DNA of 64,000 nucleotides from Lachnospiraceae bacterium (GTDB taxonomy: Bacteria > Bacillota > Clostridia > Lachnospirales > Lachnospiraceae). The translations under genes and the position numbers were made by a program. The stretch spans positions 62,001-126,000 of the forward strand of contig CAJTDN010000011.1 in assembly GCA_910574865.1 (NCBI GenBank), written 5' to 3'. Each line of letters opens with the position of its first letter. The first letter of the stretch is position 1. Under the pieces are notes generated by a model, which made no database searches, was not told where the DNA came from, and saw only the letters and a program-made list of their open reading frames with translations. Shown here in pieces: positions 43,897 through 52,583 of this stretch.

Positions 43897-44952
43897 TTAC
43901 TCCATTTTTTTGTTCATCTTGTAGACATAAACCAAAACTTCTGCCACCGCCCCGTAATACTCTGGCGGAATCTCCTGGTTCAATTGCGTGGAAGCATACA
44001 GCCCCCTCGCCAAAGGCTTGTTTTCAACCACGGCGACATTGTTCTCCTCCGCGACATGGACGATTCGAAGTGCCAATTCGTCCTGCCCCTTCGCCAAAAG
44101 AATCGGCGCGTTGTCATGGTCGAGGTCATACTTCAGCGCGACCGCGAAATGCGTGGGGTTACGGATGACCACGTCCGCCTGTGGCACCGCCTGCATCATG
44201 CGCGCCCGCGCGCGCTGGGTCTGGATGTTGCGGATACGACCCTTGATTTGGGGATTTCCTTCGGTCTGCTTATACTCTTCCTTGACCTCCTGCTTGGTCA
44301 TCTTGAGCTTGCGCTCGTACTCCCACCACTGGTATAAAAAGTCCAGTCCCGCGATGGCCAGAAAAACCATGGATATCCGCACGATTAAGGACATGGTAAG
44401 TTCCAGCATGTAGACGGCGGACACCGTGATGTCCATGTCCATCGTCCTCACGACCTGGGTCATGGCATCCTTTATCATAAAGTACGTGATGGATGCCAAA
44501 ATAATGACCTTCAAGATGCTCTTAATCAGCTCCACCACGTTTTGCAGGGAAAAAATTTTTTTCACCCCCTGCAACGGGCTAAGGCGGCTGAACTTCGGCC
44601 GAAGGTTCTTTCCGCTAAAAAGGAACTTCGTCTGAATCCCCGTCGCCAACACGGCCAGCACGATGGAAACCAGCAAAAGCGGAAGCATCGTCTTCGCCGC
44701 CGTCAGGGCGAACTCCGTCGCCATGCTTTTGTCCACGTCCGACTGCGTCCCGGAAATGTCTATAAAATAAACCATGAAAGCGCGAAGGGACTCGTAAATA
44801 TACGGAAACATCATCCACAATATAAAAAAGGAACCAAACAGGGTGGCAACGGTAACCACGTCCTTACTTTGAAACACATTACCTTCCTTACGTTGGTCTC
44901 TTCGCTTTTTAGGTGTGGCTTTCTCGGTTTTTGAACCGGAATCCTCTGCCAT
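43897..44952 (-). CDS. flhB: Flagellar export switch protein FlhB
   Basis: A 351-residue export-gate protein that switches substrate class after hook completion. Four membrane segments precede a cytosolic domain with the autocleavage motif NPTH (RNPTHFAVALKYD), about residue 265. The charged start EKATPKKRRDQRKEGNV is typical. Confidence 0.97.
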   Translation of the reverse strand: MAEDSGSKTEKATPKKRRDQRKEGNVFQSKDVVTVATLFGSFFILWMMFPYIYESLRAFMVYFIDISGTQSDVDKSMATEFALTAAKTMLPLLLVSIVLAVLATGIQTKFLFSGKNLRPKFSRLSPLQGVKKIFSLQNVVELIKSILKVIILASITYFMIKDAMTQVVRTMDMDITVSAVYMLELTMSLIVRISMVFLAIAGLDFLYQWWEYERKLKMTKQEVKEEYKQTEGNPQIKGRIRNIQTQRARARMMQAVPQADVVIRNPTHFAVALKYDLDHDNAPILLAKGQDELALRIVHVAEENNVAVVENKPLARGLYASTQLNQEIPPEYYGAVAEVLVYVYKMNKKME

Positions 44953-45025
44953 CTAATCTCACTTCCTTTTGTCCGCGAAATCTAGTCCGGGTAGTCCGTG
45001 CGGCGGCTCCGCCCGGTTCGGCACG

Positions 45026-45784
45026 TCATCCCGCCAGGATCCTCAACACTCCCTGCAAAGTGTTGAGCATCTCCGTAATCATGTTCCCTATATAATCCCC
45101 AATCGGCCCAATAAGGAACATCATCAATATAAGGCCGACGGTCAGGCGAAGCTGGATGCTCAAAACGAACAAGTTCACCTGCGGGTTAATCTTGGTCAGT
45201 ACCCCGACCCCAACCTGGACCAAAAATTCAAACGCGATCATCGGGAAGGCCATCCGCATCGCCAACACGACACACTCGACAAAAATATCAAGTAAAAGCC
45301 ACGCCGCGCCACCTGATATGGCCACCTCCCCGTAGGGAACGATTTCCCCTGAAAGCGCGAGTATCTTCATCAGCGCAAGATGTCCGTCTGACACGAAGAA
45401 CAAAAGCAAGTAAAAAATCTGCAAGATGTTACCAGACAAGGCCACCTGGGCACCGTTTTGGGCATCATATACCATCGCCATGGATATTCCCAGCTGGAAG
45501 TCTATCACCGTTCCGGCAAAGGTCAAAATCATGTCGAACAGTTGCATCACGAATCCCAGGAAATACCCTATCAAAAGTTCCTTGACCGCCAACACGCCAA
45601 ACACCACGGCCGAACCCGTCTCAATTTCATTCGCCGTCCCTTGCGATACCGCAGTGGAATACACCAATACGGCCATCACCATTGACAAGCCTACCTTCAC
45701 CTGGCTGGGAATATTCCTCCGGCCAAGGACAGGATTGAGAAACACGAACCCTGCCATTCTCATGACGATCAAGAAAAACAGCAT
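45026..45784 (-). CDS. fliR: Flagellar export protein FliR
   Basis: A 252-residue export-gate membrane protein with about six hydrophobic segments; GRRNIPSQVKVGLSMVMAVL is the conserved cytosolic part. GGAGG lies seven bases before ATG. A GC-rich hairpin (GGCGGCTCCGCC) lies in the 73-bp space before flhB. Confidence 0.95.
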   Translation of the reverse strand: MLFFLIVMRMAGFVFLNPVLGRRNIPSQVKVGLSMVMAVLVYSTAVSQGTANEIETGSAVVFGVLAVKELLIGYFLGFVMQLFDMILTFAGTVIDFQLGISMAMVYDAQNGAQVALSGNILQIFYLLLFFVSDGHLALMKILALSGEIVPYGEVAISGGAAWLLLDIFVECVVLAMRMAFPMIAFEFLVQVGVGVLTKINPQVNLFVLSIQLRLTVGLILMMFLIGPIGDYIGNMITEMLNTLQGVLRILAG

Positions 45785-45795
45785 CTATTTCCCTC

Positions 45796-46056
45796 CTATC
45801 TGGCAATCAGCTGGAAAATATCTATGGTAAAATCTTGTAACGTCCGTAACATGTTGCTCCCGCTCACCAACAAGATAATTCCGATTACCAGAAGTTTCGG
45901 CACAAACGTCAGCGTCTGCTCGTGAATCTGCGTGGCCGCCTGCAAAATGGCAATCAATATGCCAACCAGCATGCTGATTACGAGAACCGGTCCCGCGAGC
46001 TGCACGGCCAGAACAAACAACTGGTACATGATGTCCCCTATATCCCCTGTTGCCAT
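45796..46056 (-). CDS. fliQ: Flagellar export protein FliQ
   Basis: An 86-residue, two-span membrane protein of the export gate (ISMLVGILIAILQAATQIHE; LTFVPKLLVIGIILLVSG). I chose the ATG at 46054-46056 with AAGGGG nine bases upstream. Confidence 0.95.
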   Translation of the reverse strand: MATGDIGDIMYQLFVLAVQLAGPVLVISMLVGILIAILQAATQIHEQTLTFVPKLLVIGIILLVSGSNMLRTLQDFTIDIFQLIAR

Positions 46057-46072
46057 CCGCAATCACCCCTTA

Positions 46073-46732
46073 TCAAAGAAATCCTGCCACAATTGCCTCG
46101 AACAACCTCTGCCAGCCATCCACCGTCACAAACAACAAGAGCTTGAACGGCATGGCAATCGTCGCCGGTGGCAACATGATCATGCCCATCGACATCAACG
46201 TGCTTGACACGACGATATCAATCAAAAGAAAAGGAATGTACAATAACAATCCCGTCAAAAAGCCCTTCTTCAACTCACTCGTAATAAAGGCTGGAATAAT
46301 CACGAGCATCGAATACTCCATCGGATTTTCCACCACCTCCGTGTCCGAAATGTTGATAAACAAATTCAGGGCGCTTTCTTCCGTCTCCTTCAGCATGAAT
46401 TCCTTCAGCGGCACCTGGACGCGGTCGAATACCTCCGTCTCCGCAATTTGCCCCTCTTTATATGGCACATAAGCCTCTGTATTAATCCTGTTCAGCACCG
46501 GACTCATAATGAACAACGTCAAGAACAACGCGATGCCTACCAGAACCATGTTTGGAGGTGTCTGTTGAACTCCTATCGCATTTCTCGTAAAGGAAAGAAT
46601 AATAATAATCCTCGTAAAGGAGGTTACCATAATAAGAATTGAGGGAAGAAGCATCAAAATTGTAAGCATTAGCAGGATTTCCAGGGTAGGAACCTGCTCA
46701 CCGTTAATACTCACCAAGTTTAAATTATCCAT
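46073..46732 (-). CDS. fliP: Flagellar export protein FliP
   Basis: A 219-residue export-gate core protein. MVTSFTRIIIILSFTRNAIG and STLMSMGMIMLPPATIAMPF are signature stretches. As in Bacillus FliP there is no obvious cleaved signal peptide. It starts four bases after fliO. Confidence 0.96.
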   Translation of the reverse strand: MDNLNLVSINGEQVPTLEILLMLTILMLLPSILIMVTSFTRIIIILSFTRNAIGVQQTPPNMVLVGIALFLTLFIMSPVLNRINTEAYVPYKEGQIAETEVFDRVQVPLKEFMLKETEESALNLFINISDTEVVENPMEYSMLVIIPAFITSELKKGFLTGLLLYIPFLLIDIVVSSTLMSMGMIMLPPATIAMPFKLLLFVTVDGWQRLFEAIVAGFL

Positions 46733-46736
46733 CTGA

Positions 46737-47090
46737 TTACCTTTTCCTATCCTTTATCTTACTTATAATGTCCTTGAAATCCAAACTCCCCGCGATGTCC
46801 GTATCCACCGATGGCCTTTCAAGCCACTCGCCGTCTTCAAATTCTGCAAGCAGGGAAATTTGGTTTGAAGTAACCCCCAATAAGAAAACCCGCTCGGAAA
46901 CCTTTACCACCGCGACGGACATTCCCTGTCCGAGGACCACCTGGTCTATCATTGTAATATGTCTGGAACTTCCCAAGTACTGCCTGAAACCAACACCCTT
47001 CCCCACATATTTCGTGGCTATATAGGCCAGGTACAAAATTACAATGATAACCAGCAACGTACCAAACGCCGTAAAGAGTCCCTCCAGCAT
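46737..47090 (-). CDS. fliO: Flagellar biosynthesis protein FliO (FliZ)
   Basis: A 117-residue protein with one N-terminal membrane span and a cytosolic FliO domain (IDQVVLGQGMSVAVVKVSER then VFLLGVTSNQISLLAE). It helps assemble the FliP-FliR core. Position before fliP is standard. Confidence 0.9.
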   Translation of the reverse strand: MLEGLFTAFGTLLVIIVILYLAYIATKYVGKGVGFRQYLGSSRHITMIDQVVLGQGMSVAVVKVSERVFLLGVTSNQISLLAEFEDGEWLERPSVDTDIAGSLDFKDIISKIKDRKR

Positions 47091-47117
47091 AAATCCTCTC
47101 CTTCAACTACACCTGCT

Positions 47118-48503
47118 TTACATTATGTCCGTAATACGGATACCAAAATTGTCGTCCACTACCACGACGTCGCCCTTGGCGATGCATTGGCCATTGACAA
47201 ACAAATCCACTTGCTCACCAGCAAGCTTGTCGAGCACAACCAAGGAACCCTTGTTTAATTCCAAAATGTCCTTGACCAACTTTCTGGTTCTGCCGATTTC
47301 CACGGAAACTTCCATTGGGACGTCGAGCATCATGTCCAAATTGTCCTCCGGGGAACCCTTTCCATCCTCGGAAGTCAAGTTCGGCTGGGCTGCCGTATGC
47401 ACTTTCAACTTTCTCGGCGCGGCATCGCGAATCTGTTGCTGCTGCAATTCCAAGGACTTGCGCATCATGTCCATCATTTGCATCATGTTGTTCATCATCG
47501 TGGAATCCACCGCTGGCTGCGCGTACATGACCTGCGGCTGCCCTGCCTGCACTTGTGGCACCGCCTGTCCTGCCTGCGCTTGTGATGCGGCCTGGTTCAT
47601 TCCTTGCACTGTCTGTGGCATCCCCGCCATCGGTGCCGCTTGTGGCGTGCTTACCATCGGTTGTGGCGTGCCAGACATCACCCCGTCCGCCCCCTGCATC
47701 AGACGCTCAATCTCTTCCTGCGACATCGTGCCGCCACCTGAACTTGCCTGTGGCGCGGCCTGCGGTTGTGGTGTCGGCGCGGCATCCATTCCACCCTGCA
47801 TCAGACGCTCAATCTCCTCCTGGCTCATCGTGCCGCCGCCATCCTGCTGCGGCGCGCTCTGCACCTGCGGTGCCGGTTGCGGCGCGGCTTGTGACACTTC
47901 TTGATCCGACGCGCCTCCTGGGAAGAATCCCGCCACCAATTCTTTTGCCAACCCAATCGGCATCAGGTTCAAAAACTCGCTCTGCAACTTATCCATGATG
48001 CTTAAGTCGAACCCGATGACCACCATACGGTCATTATCTGCAAAATATTTTTCTTTAAACTGCTCCGGACTCTGGATTTCAAAAGAAATCGGGGTGGAAA
48101 TATTCACCGTCTTGGACAACAGCTCCGAAAGAGCCGTCGCCGAAGCGCCCATCATCTGGTTCATGACCTCGCAAATCGCGCTGATGTTCATTTCGTTCAG
48201 CTCGAACTCCTCGTCCGGAACCTCCATGCCCATCAGCATCTCGACGATTACCTTCACGTCCTGCCTCTTCAAAAGCATGATGTTGTTCCCGTCAAGACCT
48301 TCCACGTAGCCAATCTCCACGCCAACGGCCGGTTCTATGTTATTGAACTCGAATTCATCCCTCGCCTTTACCGAAACTACCGGAGTCGTAATGTCAACCC
48401 TGGCGTCAAGCATCGTTGAAACCGCAGTCGCGGATGCCCCCAGACTGATATTTAGGATTTCGCCTATGGCGTCTATTTCCATTGCACTCAAATTATAATC
48501 CAT
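47118..48503 (-). CDS. fliY: C-ring switch protein FliY with two internal CheY-binding-like peptides
   Basis: A 461-residue switch protein. Residues 1-195 are a CheC-type phosphatase domain with both ExxN sites intact (E15/N18 and E112/N115). Residues 385-461 are a FliN (SpoA) domain (VPMEVSVEIGRTRKLVKDIL). Between them is a Gln/Pro/Ala-rich linker holding two identical copies of TMSQEEIERLMQG (225-237 and 259-271 region). This peptide resembles the FliM N-terminal CheY-P-binding motif (LSQ..ID.LL). In Bacillus FliY such a motif is N-terminal; here the protein begins directly with the CheC domain. CheY and flgC lie upstream, fliO downstream. Confidence 0.95.
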   Translation of the reverse strand: MDYNLSAMEIDAIGEILNISLGASATAVSTMLDARVDITTPVVSVKARDEFEFNNIEPAVGVEIGYVEGLDGNNIMLLKRQDVKVIVEMLMGMEVPDEEFELNEMNISAICEVMNQMMGASATALSELLSKTVNISTPISFEIQSPEQFKEKYFADNDRMVVIGFDLSIMDKLQSEFLNLMPIGLAKELVAGFFPGGASDQEVSQAAPQPAPQVQSAPQQDGGGTMSQEEIERLMQGGMDAAPTPQPQAAPQASSGGGTMSQEEIERLMQGADGVMSGTPQPMVSTPQAAPMAGMPQTVQGMNQAASQAQAGQAVPQVQAGQPQVMYAQPAVDSTMMNNMMQMMDMMRKSLELQQQQIRDAAPRKLKVHTAAQPNLTSEDGKGSPEDNLDMMLDVPMEVSVEIGRTRKLVKDILELNKGSLVVLDKLAGEQVDLFVNGQCIAKGDVVVVDDNFGIRITDIM

Positions 48504-48546
48504 ATCTTTTAGCTCACTTTCCGACAGTATCTGGCCTCGTCAAACT

Positions 48547-48993
48547 CTATTTTCCAATCTCAAGAGCCTTCTGCGCCATTAGCTTGATTGCATTAAAAGC
48601 TGTAATATTCGCTTGATAAGAACGTGTTGCCGCCATGGCGTCCGTAGTTTCCTTAATCAAATCCACGTTTGGCATGGTCACGTACCCGTTTTCATCCGCG
48701 TCAGGATGTTCCGGGTTGTACACCATCTGCATCTCCGTCTCGTCATCCACGATTTGCGTCACGATGACTCCCGCGTTCCTCTCGCCGTCCCGCCCACGGT
48801 TCATGGTTCTCCTCATGACGGAACGAAATGAATCGTCCGCCGCCTGGAACACAACCATCTTCCTGCGGTACGTCTCGCCACCCTCGGTTCTCGTGGTCTG
48901 GATGTTCGCGACATTCTGCGATGCCACGTCAAGACGCAGACGTTGTGCGGTCATGCCTGACGCACAAATATCAAACGCACTTAAAAAAGCCAT
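48547..48993 (-). CDS. flgC: Flagellar proximal rod protein FlgC at an unusual locus
   Basis: A 148-residue rod protein. The start FDICASGMTAQRLRLDVASQ then NVANIQTTRTEGG, the NVDLIKETTDAMAATRSYQA segment and the C-terminal FNAIKLMAQKALEIGK identify FlgC. AGGAGG precedes the ATG. It sits between cheY and fliY instead of between flgB and fliE, where no copy exists in this window. Both ends look intact. Confidence 0.93.
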   Translation of the reverse strand: MAFLSAFDICASGMTAQRLRLDVASQNVANIQTTRTEGGETYRRKMVVFQAADDSFRSVMRRTMNRGRDGERNAGVIVTQIVDDETEMQMVYNPEHPDADENGYVTMPNVDLIKETTDAMAATRSYQANITAFNAIKLMAQKALEIGK

Positions 48994-49010
48994 GAGTCTC
49001 TCCTCCTAAT

Positions 49011-49370
49011 TTATCCCAGAAGCCCCGTCACGGTCTTCAGGATTCTTTCAGGCTTGAACGGCTTTACGATGAAGTCTTTCGCGCCCGACTTGATTGCTTC
49101 AATAACCATGCTCTCCTGGCCCATCGCGGAACACATGACGATTTGGGCGTTCGCGTCTTGTGCGCGAATCGTCTTAAGCGCCTCCAACCCGTCCATGTTA
49201 GGCATCGTGATGTCCATCAACACAAGATCCGGATGCTGTTCGTTATACTTAGCCACGGCATCCTGGCCGTCCACGGCTTCGAACACGTCCGTATATCCTC
49301 CCTGCGTAAGCGCATTTTTCACCATCATTCGCATAAATGCCGCATCATCCACTATCATTATTTTAGCCAT
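49011..49370 (-). CDS. cheY: Chemotaxis response regulator CheY
   Basis: A 119-residue single receiver domain. The acidic pair is D8/D9 (VDDAAFMR), the phospho-acceptor D53 (LMDITMPNMDG), and the conserved Lys K103 (FIVKPF). It binds FliM/FliY when phosphorylated by CheA, which is not encoded in the window. Confidence 0.95.
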   Translation of the reverse strand: MAKIMIVDDAAFMRMMVKNALTQGGYTDVFEAVDGQDAVAKYNEQHPDLVLMDITMPNMDGLEALKTIRAQDANAQIVMCSAMGQESMVIEAIKSGAKDFIVKPFKPERILKTVTGLLG

Positions 49371-49416
49371 CTCAGCGCACCTCTCTCTTTCTTACTTATA
49401 TATCGTAGCAGCGTGA

Positions 49417-50463
49417 TTAATTCGCTGGTACTTCCTCTGTGAATACCTCTTCCAAAAACTGCTCTTCCGACTCTTCCTGCACCTTTTTATTGAGCTTCAC
49501 GGCGACGTTGTTCTTATACACGCCAAGCTTGCCTTCAAACCAAGGCTGGTTCGCCACGTATACCATCACGTCAGAGTTCCTGCTCTTGTTCAAGTCAATA
49601 ACATCGTTAACCCGCAGCCCGTAAATGTCCTGGAAACTCAAATGGGCGGTTCCAAGGTTCACCTTCATCTCCAGCTCGGATTCTCGCAACTTTTCCATCA
49701 TGATTTCCCTGCTGTTCGTGATGCCGTTGTCATAAGCCCCTTGCACGTCGCGTCGCTTTTCAATGATTGAGAATATGTTCGTAAGCAAATTGCCCGGTAT
49801 ACAAATATTTATAAAGCCACTGACATTTGGTAATATCATGTTCAACATGACAATTGCAACTGGTTCATCCAGCCCAATTTCCTGAAACATGCTCGGGGAC
49901 TGCTCCAAACGCAGGCTTTCCACGTCCAATGCCAAGTAATTTTTCCAAGAGTCCTTGATGGCTCCCGAAAAATACTTCACGAGGCGTCCGTAAAGGGCAA
50001 GTTCGATGTCGGTATATGTATACTCGAAGTCAAGCTCCGTCTCACCGCCCTCCCCTCCCAGCATCGAGTCAATCATGTTCACGACCAAAAGTTGGTTGAT
50101 GTGGAACAAAAGGGGTGGATTCTTGGAATCGTCCGGGAGCTTCAAGAACATCAATTCCATGACGTCATTCTCACCCAGGGCATTGCCAAACTCGTGATAC
50201 CGGGTCTCCTCCACCGAGGTCACCTCGATTTCACAGTTCATGCGCAAAATCCCGTTCAGCTGAGATACGATAATCCTACAATAATTATCATATATGCCCT
50301 TTAGAATCTTCAGCTTATCCTTGGTGAACTTCTTGGGACTGTAAAAATCATAACTCTTATATTTTTTTTCTTCTTTTACTTCCTTTTTGTCAGCCTCGGC
50401 GTCGCCTCCGCGCATGGAGTTCAACAACATATCTATCTGACTTTGTGATAGTACGTCTGCCAT
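49417..50463 (-). CDS. fliM: Flagellar motor switch protein FliM
   Basis: A 348-residue C-ring protein. The N-terminal CheY-P-binding peptide (VLSQSQIDMLLN, residues 4-15) is followed by a middle domain (YDNYCRIIVSQLNGILRMNC) and a C-terminal SpoA domain. It starts 18 bases after motB with no fliL between. Confidence 0.96.
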   Translation of the reverse strand: MADVLSQSQIDMLLNSMRGGDAEADKKEVKEEKKYKSYDFYSPKKFTKDKLKILKGIYDNYCRIIVSQLNGILRMNCEIEVTSVEETRYHEFGNALGENDVMELMFLKLPDDSKNPPLLFHINQLLVVNMIDSMLGGEGGETELDFEYTYTDIELALYGRLVKYFSGAIKDSWKNYLALDVESLRLEQSPSMFQEIGLDEPVAIVMLNMILPNVSGFINICIPGNLLTNIFSIIEKRRDVQGAYDNGITNSREIMMEKLRESELEMKVNLGTAHLSFQDIYGLRVNDVIDLNKSRNSDVMVYVANQPWFEGKLGVYKNNVAVKLNKKVQEESEEQFLEEVFTEEVPAN

Positions 50464-50481
50464 AACTTTTCATGCTTCCTT

Positions 50482-51324
50482 CTACTCAGTCACTTGGTTG
50501 TAGACCTGCTCGTAATACTCGCTCAGGCTACGTTCTACATCGCCAGTCTTAGTTATCAATATTTCCACTCTTCGATTCTTGGCACGGTTTTCCTCCGTGT
50601 CAAACGGTGCAATCGGATGAAACTGTCCGTAAGACGAACTTACCAGTTTCGATGGGTCGATTACGTTTTTTTCCTGCAAATAGGCTGTCACGACCGCCCC
50701 CCTCATGGCCGAAAGTTCCCGATCCGTGTACACGTTGTTCGGCTGATCCGGCCTGGCCTGGGACGTATGGCCAAAAATCTGGATTTGCTTAACCGCATCG
50801 GCATGCGGGGTGATGATTTCCGAAAACCGGTCAATCATCATCCTGCCCTCGTCCAGCAGCACCCAACTATCCCCGCCGAAGAACACTCTGTCACGAAACG
50901 TGATGAAAGTGTAGCCGTCGCCCTTGGCAACTTGCACGTCCATGTCTTCGCCAGCCAACTCCTCGAGTTCTTTCAGCTGCTCGTACATGGCATCAAACGA
51001 CTCGCTTATCGCCGCCAATTCCTCCGGCGTCAGTTCCTCGCCAAGGTCGTCCTCTGGAATGGCATCCACGTCCAAATCCTTCTCCAACTCCGTGGTACCT
51101 GGCACGTCCATCTCCCCGTCATTAATCTCTGGATTCATGACGACCTGGCTGACTTCCTTCGCCGCGTTGGGATTCAAACTCTTCACCAGGTTTTCCCACT
51201 TTACTTGGTCTAGTGACGACATGGAGTATAGTAAAACGAAAAAGCAAAGCAGCAAGGTAACCATGTCACCATATGTATCCATCCAAGAGGCGCCTTCTTC
51301 GGCCGCTTTATTTTTCTTCTTCAC
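50482..51324 (-). CDS. motB: Motor stator protein MotB
   Basis: A 280-residue stator subunit. One membrane span (DMVTLLLCFFVLLYSMSS) carries the ion-binding Asp, D20, after the WMDTYGD motif. The C-terminal OmpA-like domain binds peptidoglycan (IQIFGHTSQARPDQPNNVYT; LSAMRGAVV). The start is GTG at 51322-51324, nine bases after a GGGG. Ion type (proton or sodium) cannot be told by eye. Confidence 0.95.
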   Translation of the reverse strand: MKKKNKAAEEGASWMDTYGDMVTLLLCFFVLLYSMSSLDQVKWENLVKSLNPNAAKEVSQVVMNPEINDGEMDVPGTTELEKDLDVDAIPEDDLGEELTPEELAAISESFDAMYEQLKELEELAGEDMDVQVAKGDGYTFITFRDRVFFGGDSWVLLDEGRMMIDRFSEIITPHADAVKQIQIFGHTSQARPDQPNNVYTDRELSAMRGAVVTAYLQEKNVIDPSKLVSSSYGQFHPIAPFDTEENRAKNRRVEILITKTGDVERSLSEYYEQVYNQVTE

Positions 51325-51338
51325 CGTCAGTCACCCCT

Positions 51339-52178
51339 TTATTTCTCTTTTTTGGATTTCTTCGGAGCCTTTTCTTTCTTTCCGCCTTCGCCGCCTTCTT
51401 CTCCACTGAGAATCTTCTGTTGGTTCGTCTGGTGCAAAAGCGATACCAGCTTTTCCTTCAGCATCTTTGGATTGTCTCCGGCTTGTATCCCGACGACACC
51501 CTCAATGATGACTTGTTTGTAAAGGACTTCCTCGTCATTGCGGATACGGAGCTTCTTCGCAATCGGGCTAAACAACAAGTTAGCAAGGATACAACCATAA
51601 AACGTCGTGACCAACGCCACCGACATGCTGACACCCAAGTCACTCGACGACCCTTCAGACAAGTCCATGCTCTTCAACATGTTAATCAATCCGACCAGCG
51701 TACCGATCATACCAAATGCCGGCGCGTAACCCGATGCCTTTTCGTAGATGGCCACTTCGGCTTCGTGCCGCTCCACCATGCAATCCACTTCGCCCTCCAG
51801 GACTTCCCGAACCTTTTCCGCCTCCATGGCATCCACTACCATGAGAATGCCCTTCTTGAAAAACGGGTCTTCCATCTCGTTGGCCTTTTCTTCCAGCGCC
51901 AAAAGTCCATCCTTTCTGGCCATCTGCGCAAATTCCACGATGGTGTCAATCACCGGCTCCGCCTGATACTTCTTTCCCGAAAATAATTTCGTCATGTGCT
52001 TGCCGACTTTTTTTAACATGTTGAGCGGGAAACTGGCAATGACGGCACTGAACGTACCACCTATGACAATTAAAACGCTTCCCGGATCCCAGAAGTTTCC
52101 GAGTTCTCCGCCATTCAAAATACCGGTAAGTATAAATACTATACCGGCAACTATTCCTATTATCGTTGTCGGATCCAT
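51339..52178 (-). CDS. motA: Motor stator protein MotA
   Basis: A 279-residue stator subunit with four membrane segments. The charged cytosolic loop and SGYAPAFGMIGTLVGLINML then VALVTTFYGCILANLLF are typical. A Lys/Glu-rich tail (EGGKKEKAPKKSKKEK) is added. GGAGG lies seven bases before ATG. It starts two bases after flbD. Confidence 0.96.
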   Translation of the reverse strand: MDPTTIIGIVAGIVFILTGILNGGELGNFWDPGSVLIVIGGTFSAVIASFPLNMLKKVGKHMTKLFSGKKYQAEPVIDTIVEFAQMARKDGLLALEEKANEMEDPFFKKGILMVVDAMEAEKVREVLEGEVDCMVERHEAEVAIYEKASGYAPAFGMIGTLVGLINMLKSMDLSEGSSSDLGVSMSVALVTTFYGCILANLLFSPIAKKLRIRNDEEVLYKQVIIEGVVGIQAGDNPKMLKEKLVSLLHQTNQQKILSGEEGGEGGKKEKAPKKSKKEK

Positions 52179-52180
52179 TG

Positions 52181-52387
52181 CTATACCTCCACCCTTAGTC
52201 CGTTAAATATCTTTTGGTTGAACTGGACTATTTTTTCTATAATTTCTTCCTGCGTCTCCTGGACGATGTGGTACTTCCCGTTCATCATCGTAATCTTGGA
52301 CTCAGGAATCAAATCAATATACTCAATCTGGCTGGAGTTGACAGCTACCGGCGAGCCGTTTAGTTTTGTCAGCATAATCAATGCCAT
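52181..52387 (-). CDS. flbD: FlbD-family small protein
   Basis: A 68-residue protein of the FlbD/SwrD family (LTKLNGSPVAVNSSQIEYID). In Bacillus SwrD raises stator power for swarming. Two ATGs are possible, at 52387 and four codons later; AGGGGG lies two bases before the first and 14 before the second, so the start is uncertain. A strong hairpin lies just upstream. Confidence 0.88.
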   Translation of the reverse strand: MALIMLTKLNGSPVAVNSSQIEYIDLIPESKITMMNGKYHIVQETQEEIIEKIVQFNQKIFNGLRVEV

Positions 52388-52401
52388 AACCCCCTGTCTT
52401 A

Positions 52402-52425
52402 GGGCACCTTGCGAACAAAGTGCCC
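52402..52425 (-). other. UUCG-capped hairpin in front of flbD
   Basis: As minus-strand RNA: GGGCACUUUG-UUCG-CAAGGUGCCC, ten pairs with one wobble and a UUCG tetraloop. It lies 15 bases upstream of the first flbD ATG, next to its ribosome binding site, in the 196-bp flgE-flbD spacer. Confidence 0.8.
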
Positions 52426-52583
52426 CGCCTTGTACTTCTTTATCAAAATGCTTCCTTGCATAACATGAATAACGGTTTGTTTCTACAAATTAAACCTTTT
52501 CCACGCATCTACATATATAATGTAAACAAATAAGTGAGTTTTCGCTAAACTTAAGTAAACTTCCAAGCCTAAGCCATGAAGCC

